A stretch of DNA of 46,838 nt from Oscillospiraceae bacterium (lineage in GTDB: Bacteria; Bacillota; Clostridia; Oscillospirales; Acutalibacteraceae). The stretch lies in NCBI GenBank assembly GCA_902796905.1, contig CADBQU010000040.1, forward strand, positions 1-46,838. Reading direction: 5' to 3'. Of the stretch, positions 8,011 through 17,074 are shown in pieces (within the stretch, counting starts at the first letter, position 1; the number at the start of each line of letters is the position of its first letter). The notes below the pieces were generated by a model. It saw nothing but the letters and a program-made list of their open reading frames with translations, did not search any database and was not told where the DNA came from. A program made the position numbers and the translations under genes.

Positions 8011-9816
8011 TTATTCGTCTAATTTTAATACCGACATAAACGCTTCTTTTGAAACCTCTACCGAGCCCAACTTGCGCATACGTTTTTTACCCTCTTTTTG
8101 CTTTTCAAGTAACTTTTTCTTACGGGTAATATCACCGCCGTAGCATTTTGCCAAAACATCTTTGCGCATAGCCTTAACGGTTTCTCTTGCAATTATTTTT
8201 CCGCCTACTGCCACCTGTATGGGCACTTCAAACAACTGGCGCGGTATGTGCTCTTTAAGCTTTTCGGCAATTTTTCTGGCTTTTGTGTAAGCGTTGTCGG
8301 CATGGACTATAAACGATAAAGCGTCTACGGTATCTCCGGCAAGCATAACTTCAAGCTTTACAAGCTTTGATTTTCTGTATTCCTTCGGCTCGTAATCGTA
8401 GCTTGCATATCCTCTGGTCCTGCTTTTTAAAGCGTCAAAAAAGTCATAAATAATTTCGGCTATCGGCATAACGTAATGTATATCCACTCTGTCGCCCAAA
8501 TATTTTGTATCTTTATATTCTCCGCGCCTGTCCTGACAAAATCCCATAATATCCCCTACATATTCTTTAGGGCTGTATATATGAACATCCGCCACCGGCT
8601 CCAAAGCTTCCGCAACCGTTGCCGGGTCGGGGTAATTTGTAGGATTATCAACTTCTATTTCTTCTCCGTTGGTAAGCAAAAATTTATAAACAACACCGGG
8701 ATATGTTGTAATTAAATCTATATTGTATTCTCTTTCTATTCTTTCCTGTATAATTTCCATATGAAGCAAACCTAAAAATCCGCATCTGAAGCCAAATCCC
8801 AAAGCTTTGCTGGTTTCGGGCTCAAACGAAAGCGCCGCGTCGTTTAACTGTAATTTTTCAAGCGCTTCTTTAAGGTCATTGTATTTTGCTCCATCCGCCG
8901 GATAAACACCGCAAAAAACTACGGGGTTAACCTTTCTGTATCCTTTTAAAGGCTCGCTTGCGGGGTTTGCCGCGTCGGTTATGGTATCGCCCACTCTGGC
9001 TTCGCTTACGGTTTTTATTGCCGCTGCCAAATATCCTACTTCGCCTGCCGTAAGTTCACTGCACGGAACCATAGCCTTTGCGCTTTTTCTGCCTACTTCA
9101 ACCGTTAAAAATTCCGCTCCGGTAGCCATCATTTTTATGGTTTGGTTTGGCTTGATAGTTCCGCTTACAACTCTGAAAAATACAATTACGCCCTTATACG
9201 GGTCGTAATAAGAATCAAATATCAGTGCTTTTAAAGGTGCGTTTTTATCTCCTTTAGGCGCCGGAAGATATTTTACAATTTGTTCTAAAACCTTATCTAT
9301 ATTAATTCCGTTTTTAGCCGAAATTTGCGGTGCTTCATCTGCCGGTATGCCAATAACGTCCTCTATTTCTTCCTTTACTCTTTCGGGGTCTGCAGAGGGC
9401 AAATCTATTTTATTTATAACCGGTAAAAGCTCTAAATCGTTATCAACCGCCAAATAAGTATTCGCCAGTGTTTGAGCCTCTATTCCCTGCGAAGCGTCTA
9501 CTACCAAAACCGCTCCTTCACAAGCGGCTAAAGAACGCGATACCTCGTAGTTAAAATCCACATGCCCCGGAGTATCAATTAAATTAAGCTCGTAATTTTC
9601 GTTGTTTTTTGCGGTGTAATAAAGCGTTACCGCATGGGCTTTAATGGTAATTCCTCTTTCTCTTTCCAAATCCATACTGTCCAAAAGCTGGTCTTCCATT
9701 TCTCGGGACTCCACCGAATTGGTAAGCTCCAACATTCTGTCCGCCAAAGTGGATTTTCCGTGGTCTATATGGGCTATAATGCAAAAATTTCTTATATGGT
9801 CTTGTGGTATTGCCAA
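8011..9816 (-). CDS. lepA: Elongation factor 4 (LepA) GTPase
   Basis: 601 residues, full length. G-domain motifs are AHIDHGKST (15-23), DTPGHVDF and [10 protein letters not shown]. The body and C-terminal domain include the [17 protein letters not shown] segment and the basic LepA-specific end ([19 protein letters not shown]). It acts on the ribosome during elongation or initiation. The start is TTG, eight nt after AAGGAG. It is flanked on both sides by palindromic elements. Confidence 0.97.
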   Translation of the reverse strand: MAIPQDHIRNFCIIAHIDHGKSTLADRMLELTNSVESREMEDQLLDSMDLERERGITIKAHAVTLYYTAKNNENYELNLIDTPGHVDFNYEVSRSLAACEGAVLVVDASQGIEAQTLANTYLAVDNDLELLPVINKIDLPSADPERVKEEIEDVIGIPADEAPQISAKNGINIDKVLEQIVKYLPAPKGDKNAPLKALIFDSYYDPYKGVIVFFRVVSGTIKPNQTIKMMATGAEFLTVEVGRKSAKAMVPCSELTAGEVGYLAAAIKTVSEARVGDTITDAANPASEPLKGYRKVNPVVFCGVYPADGAKYNDLKEALEKLQLNDAALSFEPETSKALGFGFRCGFLGLLHMEIIQERIEREYNIDLITTYPGVVYKFLLTNGEEIEVDNPTNYPDPATVAEALEPVADVHIYSPKEYVGDIMGFCQDRRGEYKDTKYLGDRVDIHYVMPIAEIIYDFFDALKSRTRGYASYDYEPKEYRKSKLVKLEVMLAGDTVDALSFIVHADNAYTKARKIAEKLKEHIPRQLFEVPIQVAVGGKIIARETVKAMRKDVLAKCYGGDITRKKKLLEKQKEGKKRMRKLGSVEVSKEAFMSVLKLDE

Positions 9817-9891
9817 AACAATGTCTCCTTAACTTTAAATTGTTCCTTTGAAAATTTTTTATTTTTGTTGATTATTGATTGTTGATATAGT

Positions 9892-9975
9892 GCGGCGAGC
9901 CCCAAAGCCCTTTGGACTTTGGCAAAAGCAAAGCTTTTGCCCCGAAAAACAATTGTTTTTCGGGGGGCGCGCCGC
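9892..9975. repeat. Compound palindrome 4
   Basis: Outer stem GCGGCG[A]GCCCC/GGGGC[G]CGCCGC with one mismatch. Arms: CCAAAGCCC/GGACTTTGG (one mismatch), GGCAAAAGC with loop AAA, and a perfect 26-bp palindrome with half-site CCCCGAAAAACAA. Same arm order as copy 2. Located between the lepA start and the end of the ABC transporter gene. Confidence 0.85.
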
Positions 9976-9996
9976 CTGTTCAAAACATCTATAAAT

Positions 9997-11730
9997 TTAA
10001 TCTTTTATATCCTGCAAATCAACCAGTTTTTTATATATTCCGCCCTTTTTGTAAAGTTCGGTATGGGTTCCGGTTTCGGCTACTTTGCCTTCGTTTAAAA
10101 CTATTATTTCGTCTGCGGCTTTAACGGTAGATAACCTGTGGGCTATTATAAGCATTGTGCGGCTTCCTGCTATTTTTTTTATTGCCTGTTTTATATAAGT
10201 TTCCGTTTCGGTATCTACCGCAGAAGTAGCTTCGTCCAATATTAAAACCGAACTTTTGCATAAAACAGACCTTGCAATGGATATTCTTTGCTTTTGTCCG
10301 CCGGAAAGCTTCATTCCTCTTTCGCCTACCATGGTGTTAAAGCCTTCGGGCAATCCTTTTATAAAATCGTATATGCAAGCGGTTTTGGCAGCGTTTATTA
10401 TTTGCTCTTCGGTGGCGTTGGGATTACCGAAAACTATATTATCTTTAATTGTGCCATGAAACAAAAATACATCCTGTAAAACCATACTTATATTGTTTCT
10501 TAAGCTTTTAAGCGTTATATCCTTTATATTGTAACCGTTCAGTAAAATTTCTCCTCCCGAAGGGTCGTAAAAACGCGGAATAAGCGAAGCCAATGTGGTT
10601 TTGCCTACTCCCGTGGCACCCACTATGGCGTACATTTTTTTAGGTTCCGCCACAAAACTTATATTCTTTAAAACCGGAATATCCTTTCTGTAACCGAAAG
10701 AAACATTCTTAAATTCCAATAACCCTTCGCCTATCGGTATGTCTATTGCATTTTTTTTATCTTTAATTTCCGGCTCGGTATCTAAAATTTCAAATATACG
10801 CTCTCCTCCTACTATTCCTCTTTGCAAATCCTCTAAAATTCTTGCAAAAGAAGAAATCGGCGCATAAAACATACTTAAATACATAAAAAATCCGGTAACG
10901 TCGCTGATGGTCATATCAAATTTAATTGCCAAAAATCCGCCAAAAAACAGTACTATAACATTCCCCACGCTCATAAAAAAGCTTATTAAGGGATAAAATG
11001 CCGAAGAGTACCAAAAAGCCTTTAAAACCGCAAACGCGTGTTTTTCCGAACTTCTTTTAACCCTTGCGCTTTCGGCTTCTTCACGGTTAAATATTTGTAT
11101 TTCTCTTATACCTTGTATATTGTCCTGCAAAAGTGCGTTTAAATTTGCTATTTTTTTCTGGGCTTCTCTGTGTTGTTCTCTAATGCGCTTTAAAATAGGA
11201 ATTCCTACTACCAAAAAAGGCAGCGGTATGCAGGTTAATAATGCAAGCTTCCAGTTGTTTAAAAATAAAATTACGGCAACGCCTATAAACGTTAATCCCG
11301 AAGAAATCAAATCGGGAACGGAATGCGACATCATACTTTCAAGCTTAGAAGTATCCTGTATAATTCTGGACATAAGCCTTCCGGTTTGCTTGTCGGTATA
11401 AAAAGAAACAGGCATGGTTTGCAAATGGTCGTAAACCCTGCACCGTATATCGGATACAAAAGTCCACGCCGATTTATGTCCGTAATAAGAATAAAAATAT
11501 TTAAATAAACTCTGCAAAATATACGCCGTAACCAATGCTGTTGCCAAATATATAACCTTGCCCATCATTTCGTTTGCGTTACCGCCGGTTTCAAGCAATT
11601 TTATAAGGTTTTGCATAATTCCGGGCGTAACCAAATTTATTCCGGTTATAAGCAATAATGCCACCGAAGACACGGCTATATATTTATAATAAGGCTTTGC
11701 AAGTTTATAAACTCTTAAAAGCGTTTTCAT
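9997..11730 (-). CDS. ABC transporter, fused permease and ATPase (MsbA/exporter type)
   Basis: 577 residues: six-helix transmembrane domain (about 15-310) and nucleotide-binding domain with Walker A GATGVGKT (371-378), signature LSGGQ (475-479), Walker B VLILDE (495-500) and H-loop IIAHRLS. A homodimeric half-transporter of the type B exporter class is likely, since no second half-transporter is adjacent. The substrate (lipid, peptide or drug) cannot be read from sequence. The start follows AAAGGAAACG. Confidence 0.9.
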   Translation of the reverse strand: MKTLLRVYKLAKPYYKYIAVSSVALLLITGINLVTPGIMQNLIKLLETGGNANEMMGKVIYLATALVTAYILQSLFKYFYSYYGHKSAWTFVSDIRCRVYDHLQTMPVSFYTDKQTGRLMSRIIQDTSKLESMMSHSVPDLISSGLTFIGVAVILFLNNWKLALLTCIPLPFLVVGIPILKRIREQHREAQKKIANLNALLQDNIQGIREIQIFNREEAESARVKRSSEKHAFAVLKAFWYSSAFYPLISFFMSVGNVIVLFFGGFLAIKFDMTISDVTGFFMYLSMFYAPISSFARILEDLQRGIVGGERIFEILDTEPEIKDKKNAIDIPIGEGLLEFKNVSFGYRKDIPVLKNISFVAEPKKMYAIVGATGVGKTTLASLIPRFYDPSGGEILLNGYNIKDITLKSLRNNISMVLQDVFLFHGTIKDNIVFGNPNATEEQIINAAKTACIYDFIKGLPEGFNTMVGERGMKLSGGQKQRISIARSVLCKSSVLILDEATSAVDTETETYIKQAIKKIAGSRTMLIIAHRLSTVKAADEIIVLNEGKVAETGTHTELYKKGGIYKKLVDLQDIKD

Positions 11731-11979
11731 AGCGTTTCCTTTTCTTTAATTTTTTAATAACACCTAAGTAAAACCCGATTTATATAATATTATATAATAA
11801 TTTGTACAAACAATACAATAAAGGTTACAATACTTCCCTTAGCCAAAAGTCATATTGCATTGTATGATTTTTCTATTTTATTATAATAGATAAACCTTTT
11901 TAAAGCAAGAACATTTACAAGTAACATTTATTTTTTAAAAAAATATAATTATAATAAAAACAGTCAGGAGGAGTAAGCT

Positions 11980-12201
11980 TTGAAAAACAAAACAGACAAA
12001 ACAGGCAAAGCCGAAAGCAAAACCGCAAACGGCACCGTAACCAACAATATAAGTTCTTCCGATTTAACGGAAAAAGATTTAAAAAACAAAAATAACAGGG
12101 TATTAAACGCAAGAATAAATTTTAGCGGAAAACCCATAAAAAACGAAAACATATTAAACAAAAGAATTAAATTTTTTAATTCCGTAAAACCTAATTTATA
12201 A
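11980..12201 (+). CDS. Small basic protein of unknown function
   Basis: 73 residues from a TTG placed six nt after AGGAGGAG, one of the best binding sites in the window. The product is hydrophilic, rich in Lys, Asn, Ser and Thr, has no Cys, and shows no membrane segment or known motif. The N-terminal half looks disordered and the C-terminal half (RINFSGKPIKNENILNKRIK) more basic. It stands alone on the plus strand and ends at a bidirectional terminator. A possible promoter is TTGTAT-16-TATAAT (11860-11887). Confidence 0.6.
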   Translation: MKNKTDKTGKAESKTANGTVTNNISSSDLTEKDLKNKNNRVLNARINFSGKPIKNENILNKRIKFFNSVKPNL

Positions 12202-12246
12202 ATATACGATACAAGAATATATAAATAAAATATATAAATAAAAATA

Positions 12247-12274
12247 AGCGGACAGATGCAATAAACTGTCCGCT
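12247..12274. terminator. Bidirectional terminator between convergent genes
   Basis: A 9-bp stem AGCGGACAG/CTGTCCGCT with a 10-nt loop and T-rich sequence on both sides. It separates the small plus-strand gene from the F420-ligase-like gene ending at 12312. Confidence 0.7.
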
Positions 12275-12311
12275 GTAAATTTTTATTTGAATTTTTATTT
12301 AAGGTTTTTAA

Positions 12312-13136
12312 TTAAGCTTTTTCGCTATCGGTTTTTTCCGCAGCTTCTGTTTTTTCGGCTTCGGTTTCTTCCGATTTTTCCGCTTTCGGCTCATCGTACG
12401 AAAATTCCGGTTCCTGCATATCGTCGGGAACTTTTCTGCAAATGGCAATAGGAGTTTGTTGGTCGGACTGGTCTAAGGGATTATCTCCGAACAGCTCTCT
12501 TGCCATAGAAAGCGTAACGTCTTTTGTGCTGGAACCCAAAATTTCAAGACCGATATCGTTTGCGTCCAGCATAATTACATAACAACCGGTATGCTCTGCC
12601 AACTCTTCGCAAACCTTATTTGGGTGCAGCGGAGCCATTTTTGCATATTTATTGTACGGAGGAATAACATAATCTCCGGGACCGTCTATAGAACGCGCCT
12701 TAGGTCCCACAACGTTATAAAATACGCCTTTTATACCAAACGGCTTTGTAAATGCCGCGCAAATACAACCTAAAAATATTTTGGGAAATCCTATATCTCT
12801 TAAAGCAAGTTCCATTGTGTACGGAGAACCCAGGCCTATACCGTACGGTGATTTTGTTACAAACTTAACCAAAAATTTTGCCATGGGAGAAACTTTAATT
12901 TCGCTTATAGGCCAAGCTCTGCCCTGGCTTATGGCTACCATTTTTTCACTTAAAAATATACCGTCGCCCTTTTGAACGTATGGCATAACATATTTATCCA
13001 TAATATCTATAAGGCTGTCTCCCGAAGCTACAACGTGGGTTCTTACGGGGTATCTTGCAAATTTTCCGAAAGATGTTTGTTTTAATAATGTTTTTCCCCT
13101 GTTAGGTTTAAAAGAGGACATATCGGGTGTGCTCAT
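12312..13136 (-). CDS. F420-0:L-glutamate ligase-like (CofE-fold) protein
   Basis: 274 residues. The region from VRTHVVASGDSLIDIM through GDGIFLSEKMVAISQGRAWP resembles the CofE/FbiB ligase domain, including the Gly-Asp and Ser-Glu-Lys segments near the metal and nucleotide site. The last 45 residues are an acidic Glu/Lys/Ala-rich tail. The family adds glutamate to F420-0, but homologues occur in Clostridia without known F420 synthesis, so the substrate here is unknown. The start follows AAGGAGTAGT; a consensus promoter lies at 13199-13227. Confidence 0.65.
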   Translation of the reverse strand: MSTPDMSSFKPNRGKTLLKQTSFGKFARYPVRTHVVASGDSLIDIMDKYVMPYVQKGDGIFLSEKMVAISQGRAWPISEIKVSPMAKFLVKFVTKSPYGIGLGSPYTMELALRDIGFPKIFLGCICAAFTKPFGIKGVFYNVVGPKARSIDGPGDYVIPPYNKYAKMAPLHPNKVCEELAEHTGCYVIMLDANDIGLEILGSSTKDVTLSMARELFGDNPLDQSDQQTPIAICRKVPDDMQEPEFSYDEPKAEKSEETEAEKTEAAEKTDSEKA

Positions 13137-13198
13137 ATACTACTCCTTAAATTCACTGAAATTATAAAATAATACAATTTTTAATAATCTATTTATAC

Positions 13199-13227
13199 AT
13201 TATAAACCCAAATAGTTAAAAATGCAA
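13199..13227 (-). promoter_or_regulatory. Promoter of the F420-ligase-like gene
   Basis: Minus strand: TTGCAT (13222-13227), 17 nt, TATAAT (13199-13204). Confidence 0.7.
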
Positions 13228-13236
13228 TTATTTATG

Positions 13237-13265
13237 TTGAGAAATTTTATTTTTTTATATATAAT
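13237..13265 (+). promoter_or_regulatory. Promoter of mtaB
   Basis: TTGAGA (13237-13242), 17 nt, TATAAT (13260-13265). The predicted leader of about 210 nt contains compound palindrome 5. Confidence 0.7.
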
Positions 13266-13307
13266 GGTATTAATAGTTAACAAATTTATTTTTTACCGCT
13301 TGCCTAC

Positions 13308-13399
13308 GGACGGTTTTTAAAAGGCAAAGCCTTTTAAAAACTGCCGAAACTTTAGTTTCGGCAGTTTTCGGCAAACCTTTGGTTTGCCGAAAACCGTCC
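13308..13399. repeat. Compound palindrome 5 (in the mtaB leader)
   Basis: Outer stem GGACGGTTTT/AAAACCGTCC. Arms: TTTTTAAAAGGC with loop AAA, CTGCCGAAAC with loop TTTA, TTTTCGGCAAACC with loop TTT. The arms closely resemble those of copy 11, 22 kb away. Confidence 0.85.
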
Positions 13400-13484
13400 A
13401 TCCGGCAGACCTTAAAAAAGAAATATAAATTTACAAATTTTTAAAAATAAAAAATATATAAATATAAAAAGGAGTCCAGATTTT

Positions 13485-14768
13485 TTGACCGTTAATTTTA
13501 TAACCTTCGGTTGCAAGGTAAACCAGTACGAAAGCGAAAGTATGCGCGAAGAGCTTTTAAACAAAGGCTTTTCGGCTGCGGACGAAACGGCGGATATTTT
13601 TATTATAAACAGTTGTACCGTAACCAAAGAAAGCGACCGTAAAACCAAAAAAACCATTAACCGCATAAGAAGAGAACACCCAAATTCCGTAATAGTTCTT
13701 ACAGGCTGTTTGCCGCAGTCTTCTCCTAAAATTGCCGAAGCCTTAGATGTTGATATAGTTTTGGGCAATACCGAAAAAAGGGATTTGGCAGGCGCCATAA
13801 GCGCTTATTTAAAAAACAAACAAAAAACCGTTATTATAAACAAACACGAAAAAGAAGAAGCTTTTGCAAAATATCATATAACAAAATTTGCCGAAAGAAG
13901 CAGGGCTTACATAAAAATCGAAGACGGCTGCAACCGAGGCTGCACATACTGCATTATTCCAAAAGCCAGGGGCAGAATAAGAAGCCGCAGTTTAAGCGAA
14001 ATAAAGGAAGAATCCGTAAGACTTTCCAACGCAGGTTTTAAAGAAATTGTTTTGGTGGGAATAAATCTTTCGTCCTATCAATTCGGTTTGGCCAACGCCG
14101 TAAAAGCCGCGGCTTTGGCAAACGGAATTAAAAGGGTTCGCTTAGGCTCGTTAGAACCGGACCTTACAACCAAAGAACTTCTTTTGGCATTAAAAGAAAT
14201 ACCCGAATTTTGTCCGCAATTTCATTTGGCTTTGCAGTCCGGCTGCGATAACACTTTAAAAAGAATGAACCGTTTGTACACCACACGGGAATTTTCGGAG
14301 CTTACAAAAACAATAAGAGAAATATTTAAAGACGCTTCTTTTACCACCGATATTATGGTAGGCTTTGCCGGCGAAACCCAAGAAGATTTTGAAGAAAGCT
14401 GTGAATTTGTTAAAAAAACAGGCTTTTTACACTGCCATATATTTCCCTACTCCGTAAGAGAAGGCACTTTTGCCGCAAACTACAAAAATCAGCTTACAAA
14501 AGCACAAAAAGAAGAACGCGCCAAAAAAATGAAAGAGGTATGCGAACAAGTATCTTTAAAAGAAAGGCAAAAATATATAGGCTTAACAAAAGAAGTTTTG
14601 CTTGAAACCGACGGCAGCGGATATACAAAAGAATATTTAAGGGTTTATTTAAACGATTATAAAGAAAATTCCGAAGATTTTTCCGAGCAAAACAACTTTT
14701 CGGGAGATATTATAAACGTAAAAATTCTTTCCGTTTTTAAAGACGGTGTTAAAGCCGAAAAAATTTAA
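13485..14768 (+). CDS. mtaB: tRNA t6A37 methylthiotransferase (MtaB family)
   Basis: 427 residues from a TTG after AAAGGAG. The N-terminal methylthiotransferase domain (TFGCKVNQYESE, SCTVTKESDRK, TGCLPQ) supplies three cysteines for one cluster. The radical SAM motif CNRGCTYC supplies the other. A C-terminal TRAM-like segment follows. The enzyme converts t6A to ms2t6A at position 37 of ANN-decoding tRNAs. FGCKVNQYES favours MtaB over MiaB or RimO. Confidence 0.93.
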   Translation: MTVNFITFGCKVNQYESESMREELLNKGFSAADETADIFIINSCTVTKESDRKTKKTINRIRREHPNSVIVLTGCLPQSSPKIAEALDVDIVLGNTEKRDLAGAISAYLKNKQKTVIINKHEKEEAFAKYHITKFAERSRAYIKIEDGCNRGCTYCIIPKARGRIRSRSLSEIKEESVRLSNAGFKEIVLVGINLSSYQFGLANAVKAAALANGIKRVRLGSLEPDLTTKELLLALKEIPEFCPQFHLALQSGCDNTLKRMNRLYTTREFSELTKTIREIFKDASFTTDIMVGFAGETQEDFEESCEFVKKTGFLHCHIFPYSVREGTFAANYKNQLTKAQKEERAKKMKEVCEQVSLKERQKYIGLTKEVLLETDGSGYTKEYLRVYLNDYKENSEDFSEQNNFSGDIINVKILSVFKDGVKAEKI

Positions 14769-14924
14769 AGCAAAACATAAAAACACTCAAATTGTTAAAT
14801 CTTAAAAGCTTAAATTAAATTATATTATATTAAAAACTGTTTTTTGCATAAATAACAGCAAAGCAAAGCAAAACAATATAATACAATAACTTTTTAAAAG
14901 AAAAAAAGTAAAAAAGTAAAAAAT

Positions 14925-14968
14925 AAAGTCCTTAAAACAAATTTTGTTCTAAGGACTTTTATTTTTTT
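14925..14968. terminator. Terminator between mtaB and the tetR-like gene
   Basis: Stem AAAGTCCTTA/TAAGGACTTT extended by an imperfect AACAAA/TTTGTT, followed by TTATTTTTTT on the plus strand and T-rich on the other. It can serve both convergent genes. Confidence 0.75.
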
Positions 14969-15042
14969 AAGTCGGTAAACAACATTAAACAATATATTCG
15001 GGCAAACCCGAATACAGCGTACCCTTGGAAAATTGCAAAAAT

Positions 15043-15378
15043 TTAATGCATTTCGTCTTTATGCCCGCAAAAACAGTAAATCATTTTTTCCATACACTCT
15101 CTGCCCGATTTTCCCATCCTCTGCGGCTGTTTTTCCAAAGGCAAATTTTCAAACTCAAAAAGAGCGTTTTTATAAAAATCCAAAACCGTATTATAAGTGG
15201 TATAAACCAAACTTTTAAACAGTTCTTCCTTGCTGGCGTAATATCCGTAAAACGCTCCGGTTGTTACGCCTGCATTTTTAACTATGTTTCTTAAAGAAGC
15301 TTTTAAAAAACCTTTTTGCAAAAATTCTTCTTTTGCGGCTTTATGTATTAAATCCAATGTAGAAAGATTTTCAGCCAT
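15043..15378 (-). CDS. TetR/AcrR-type regulator, short C-terminal domain
   Basis: 111 residues from the ATG at 15378, after AAAGGAG; the longer frame upstream runs through the promoter and operator. The DNA-binding domain is complete (about 6-52, with the recognition segment VTTGAFYGYYASKEELF). The ligand-binding part is only about 55 residues against about 130 usual, ending GHKDEMH. It may be truncated or a short variant. A 26-bp palindrome over its own promoter suggests autoregulation. No transporter is divergently placed. Confidence 0.75.
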   Translation of the reverse strand: MAENLSTLDLIHKAAKEEFLQKGFLKASLRNIVKNAGVTTGAFYGYYASKEELFKSLVYTTYNTVLDFYKNALFEFENLPLEKQPQRMGKSGRECMEKMIYCFCGHKDEMH

Positions 15379-15400
15379 ACCGTTCTCCTTTAAAAAAAAT

Positions 15401-15426
15401 ATAACAATGTTATATAACACTGTTAT
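15401..15426. promoter_or_regulatory. Candidate TetR operator
   Basis: A 26-bp inverted repeat with a single mismatched pair; each half reads ATAACA-N-TGTTATA. It lies between the -10 box and the ribosome binding site of the tetR-like gene, overlapping the -10 box by two bases, so binding should block its own transcription. Confidence 0.65.
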
Positions 15427-15453
15427 TATATATTCAAAAAATCCGTTTGTCAA
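15425..15453 (-). promoter_or_regulatory. Consensus promoter of the tetR-like gene
   Basis: Minus strand: TTGACA (15448-15453), 17 nt, TATAAT (15425-15430), a perfect housekeeping consensus. Confidence 0.85.
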
Positions 15454-15615
15454 TAGCCTATATTAATTTTACCGTAAATTTTTCTTTTGTTTTTATGTGC
15501 TGCCGTAAAGTAAATTAAGTATAAGTATAAAAATAAAAATATATAAAAATATAAATAATTTAATTGCGATAATAATTACTTAAATACCTCTTAAACACCG
15601 CTGACGCAAAAAATA

Positions 15616-15648
15616 AAGCTTTCCAAACCAAATGGTTAAGAAAGCCTT
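15616..15648 (-). terminator. Terminator of the cohesin-like gene
   Basis: Imperfect hairpin (GCTTTC/GAAAGC plus inner AACC/GGTT) followed on the minus strand by TTTATTTTTT, about 70 bp past the stop at 15718. Confidence 0.6.
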
Positions 15649-15717
15649 ACTTTTTGTCCTTTACGGTATATAACTATACATTTTTAAATTTATATAAAAT
15701 AATAATATATACGGTCT

Positions 15718-16695
15718 TTATTCTTTTTTATTGTCATCAACTTCGGGATTTTTCTCTTCTTTAAACTCTTGATTTTGTTCTTCAAATTCGATAAATTCAT
15801 TATTTTCATCTTTGGTTTCAATTGTTTCTTTGTCGTGCTTTCCGCCTCTTTTCTTTGCAAACAAAAACACGATTAAACCTATAGCCAAAACTATTACAAT
15901 TAAAATTAAAACTATTACCCAAGGTTTTTCTTTTGCCAATTTTTTTATGGCTATTGTATTATTGCTTGAATTTTCATCCAAACTTCCGTCTCCGTTTGTT
16001 AAATTATAACTTCCGTTTCCGGAAACAGATTTATTTTTATTTTTAGCTTCCGCTGCCGCGGAGGATTCATAGTTTTTTTGAATTTTGCTGTTTATAAGCG
16101 CTACGTCGTCGCCTACCGCCGCATATATTTCATCAACTTCTTTATTGTTGGCAAAAAGCTTATAAGGTAAATCACTCATAGCCAAATCGTTGGAATAAAG
16201 CGTAACGGTGTAAAAATCAACATTTGGCGTCTGGTCTTCCAAGCACTCAAAAATAAATCTTGCATAAATACCGTTATAAGTTACAAGTTCGCAGGTTTTT
16301 TCGGGAGATACCGGCGTGGGCGTCCATCCTATTTTATACCAACTGTTTTTATTGGCAATTTCAACGTTGCTGTCCACATGCAAATTACCGTAATTTTTAG
16401 GTTCGTATTTATTTTCTATTTTTTTAAGTTTAAGCTTTTTATTGTTAAAACCTATGCGCGCTGTAAAGGTACCAAAGCCCTGATTGTTTTTAATTTTAAG
16501 GTCCGCTTTTAAAACGGTGCCTTTTTTAATTTCCTTTTGGCTGTATTCCAAATATATATCCGTGCTTTTTTTGTTTTGCTCTTTTTCGCCGCCGGAGCTT
16601 GTGCTTGTATTTGCGGCAAAGGCAGAAAAGCAAAACAAAGCACTTAAAAGCAAACAAACAGCCGCCGTATATATTTTTTTATTAAGGTTACTCAT
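15718..16695 (-). CDS. Secreted, membrane-anchored protein with a cohesin-like domain
   Basis: 325 residues from the ATG at 16695 (MSNLNKKIY), which follows GTGGGTG; an ATG six codons upstream lacks a binding site. Signal peptide (about 1-28, ending AFAA), then a beta-rich domain (about 45-200) whose KGTVLKADLKIKNNQGFGTF and FNNKKLKLKKIE segments resemble cohesin-type adhesion folds. A Ser/Asn/Gly linker, one membrane helix (VIVLILIVIVLAIGLIVFLF) and a 40-residue acidic tail follow. Fold assignment is by eye; the partner is unknown. No dockerin protein is nearby. Confidence 0.6.
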   Translation of the reverse strand: MSNLNKKIYTAAVCLLLSALFCFSAFAANTSTSSGGEKEQNKKSTDIYLEYSQKEIKKGTVLKADLKIKNNQGFGTFTARIGFNNKKLKLKKIENKYEPKNYGNLHVDSNVEIANKNSWYKIGWTPTPVSPEKTCELVTYNGIYARFIFECLEDQTPNVDFYTVTLYSNDLAMSDLPYKLFANNKEVDEIYAAVGDDVALINSKIQKNYESSAAAEAKNKNKSVSGNGSYNLTNGDGSLDENSSNNTIAIKKLAKEKPWVIVLILIVIVLAIGLIVFLFAKKRGGKHDKETIETKDENNEFIEFEEQNQEFKEEKNPEVDDNKKE

Positions 16696-16847
16696 TTTTG
16701 CACCCACATTCAATATTTATTTTTAAAAGCTTTTTATTTTGGTTTTTTTATATTTTGAATATAACACAGTAAAAAAAGATTGTCAATAAATACGGCAATA
16801 ACAACAAAATAAACTTTTGTATATTTGTATAAATGTTGTGCTTTTTT

Positions 16848-16929
16848 GCGGCGGGGACAAAATTTAAATTTTGTCCCAAAGCCTAAAATAAAATTTTAGG
16901 CTTTAAAACGCCGTAGGCGTTTTCGCCGC
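16848..16929. repeat. Compound palindrome 6
   Basis: Outer stem GCGGCG/CGCCGC. Arms: a perfect 24-bp palindrome with half-site GGGACAAAATTT, AAAGCCTAAAAT with loop AAA, AAAACGCC with loop GTA. Confidence 0.85.
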
Positions 16930-16990
16930 GGCACGGTGTTTATACTGTTATAAAATACTTATATAATTACTTATATATAATATATTTATA

Positions 16991-17019
16991 TTGAAAAAAA
17001 AAGTCGTTTAGTATATAAT
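16991..17019 (+). promoter_or_regulatory. Promoter of the hprK cluster
   Basis: TTGAAA (16991-16996), 17 nt, TATAAT (17014-17019). Confidence 0.75.
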
Positions 17020-17074
17020 GATAATGGATTTTTAGACATTTAAATTTATAAAACCGTATTTAAGGAGCAGCTAA

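Larger units (their letters stand above)
13137..13484. other. Divergent intergenic region
   Basis: 348 bp with back-to-back promoters whose -35 boxes are nine bp apart, then a compound palindrome inside the predicted mtaB leader, then an AT-rich run to the mtaB ribosome binding site AAAGGAG (13468-13474). Confidence 0.75.
15379..15717. other. Intergenic region with tetR promoter/operator and a terminator
   Basis: 339 bp containing the operator (15401-15426), the promoter (15425-15453), AT-rich filler (15480-15590) and the terminator of the cohesin-like gene (15616-15648). No further gene seen. Confidence 0.7.
16696..17074. other. Divergent intergenic region upstream of hprK
   Basis: 379 bp between divergent genes. 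It holds compound palindrome 6 (16848-16929), AT-rich sequence and the hprK promoter (16991-17019). Confidence 0.7.
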
